64,000 bases of DNA from Achatina immaculata (Eukaryota > Mollusca > Gastropoda > Stylommatophora > Achatinidae). Shown here piece by piece: positions 63,378-64,000 of the stretch. Both the position numbers and the translations under genes were made by a program. Where the stretch lies: positions 43,964,768-44,028,767 of the forward strand of contig CM019699.1 of assembly GCA_009760885.1 (NCBI GenBank), in the 5' to 3' direction. Every line of letters begins with the position of its first letter. Position 1 is the first letter of the stretch. The notes under the pieces are model-generated. The model was not told where the DNA came from. It worked only from the letters and a program-made list of their open reading frames with translations, and searched no databases.

Positions 63378-64000
63378 CAGAGATATGGGCAGATAGCAGA
63401 CAAGATGAGTCAGGGGCAGACAGCACATGAGATGGGCAGATAGCAGACAAGATGAGATGGGCAGATAGAAAATAAGATGAGCCGGGGCAGATAACAGACA
63501 AGATGAGGCAGGGGCATATAGCAGACAAGATGGGGCAGATGAGATGAGGCACGGGCAGATAGCAGACAAGATGAGTCAGGGGCAGATAGCAGACAAGATG
63601 AGACAGGGGCAGATAGCAGACAAGATGAGATGGGCAGATAGCAGACAAGATGAGTCAGGGGCAGATAGCAGACAAGATGAGGCAGGGGCAGATAGCAGAC
63701 AAGATGAGTCAGGGACAGATAGCAGACAAGATGAGGCAGGGGCAGATAGCAGACAAGATGAGATGGGCAGATAGCAGACAAGATGAGATGGGCAGATAGC
63801 AGACAAGATGGGGCAGATAGCAGATAAGATGAGTCAGGGGCAGATAGCAGACAAGATGAGTCAGGGGCAGATAGCAGACAAGATGAGTCAGGGGCAGATA
63901 GCAGACAAGATGAGTCAGGGGCAGATAGCAGACAAGATGAGGCAGGGGCAGATAGCAGACAAGATGTGGCAGATAGACACGATGGAGCAGATGAGATGAG
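63378..64000 (+). repeat. 18/27-bp minisatellite running off the window end
   Basis: Core gcagatagcagacaagatga, with or without gtcaggg/ggcaggg. The length classes differ by multiples of nine, so frames remain open on both strands. Confidence 0.95.

Overview
This is eukaryotic, intron-rich DNA from an animal, most likely a lophotrochozoan and probably a mollusc. That placement is an inference from an animal-type CaM kinase I gene in very large introns, many truncated RNase H-bearing and RTE-like LINEs, a mariner, and SINE-like elements. The only host gene I can support is the 3' two-thirds of a calcium/calmodulin-dependent protein kinase I (CAMK1-like) gene on the + strand. Seven exons (7486-7624, 15783-15906, 46589-46664, 49254-49366, 50170-50248, 51465-51552, 56775-56891) join in one uninterrupted frame of 245 codons including the stop. 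They run from kinase subdomain V through the HRD, DFG and APE motifs to the autoinhibitory/calmodulin-binding tail. The first exons (roughly the first 95 residues by comparison with vertebrate CaMKI) lie upstream of the window. A candidate poly(A) signal is at 57668.

Everything else is intronic or 3'-flanking DNA, dominated by more than 40 different minisatellites with units mostly of 24-76 bp. Summing my boundaries gives about 30 kb, close to half the window. The arrays mostly do not share a unit with one another; each appears to be local. Several can be traced to a parent sequence: the 36-bp array at 1627-2309 is an amplified 12-codon piece of a LINE RNase H domain, the 27-bp array at 28175-29365 is an amplified 9-codon piece of another LINE ORF, and the ~45-50 bp array after exon 46589-46664 is an amplified copy of that exon's own splice-donor end. 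A fresh 37-bp duplication across the donor of exon 49254-49366 looks like the same process at its first step.

Mobile elements, left to right: a decayed RNase H-type LINE (690-2566); a GC-rich retroposon with a (GAA)n tail inserted in a minisatellite (3772-5373); a tRNA-like SINE (8745-8988); LINE scraps (12410-12535, 15390-15685); a LINE interrupted by its own minisatellite (28145-29627); a 1,367-bp tandem duplication (29443-30809 and 30810-32176) that carries a LINE insertion and a CRE/RFX X-box pair; LINE scraps at 34285-34535 and 44249-44632; a dead mariner (47013-48304); a LINE with target-site duplications (48394-48643); a nearly intact 3' LINE fragment (53235-54671); a reversed SINE-like copy (54790-54985); a LINE inverted repeat just before the last exon (55982-56663); and LINE fragments at 60602-60817 and 61545-62220.

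What the window does as a unit is encode a signalling kinase. The rest is evidence about how its introns grew, by retroposition and by local tandem amplification, in places reaching across splice sites. I found no operon, CRISPR array, rRNA or functional tRNA gene. Most long open frames here are artefacts of repeats whose unit is a multiple of three, or of low stop density in the repeat.
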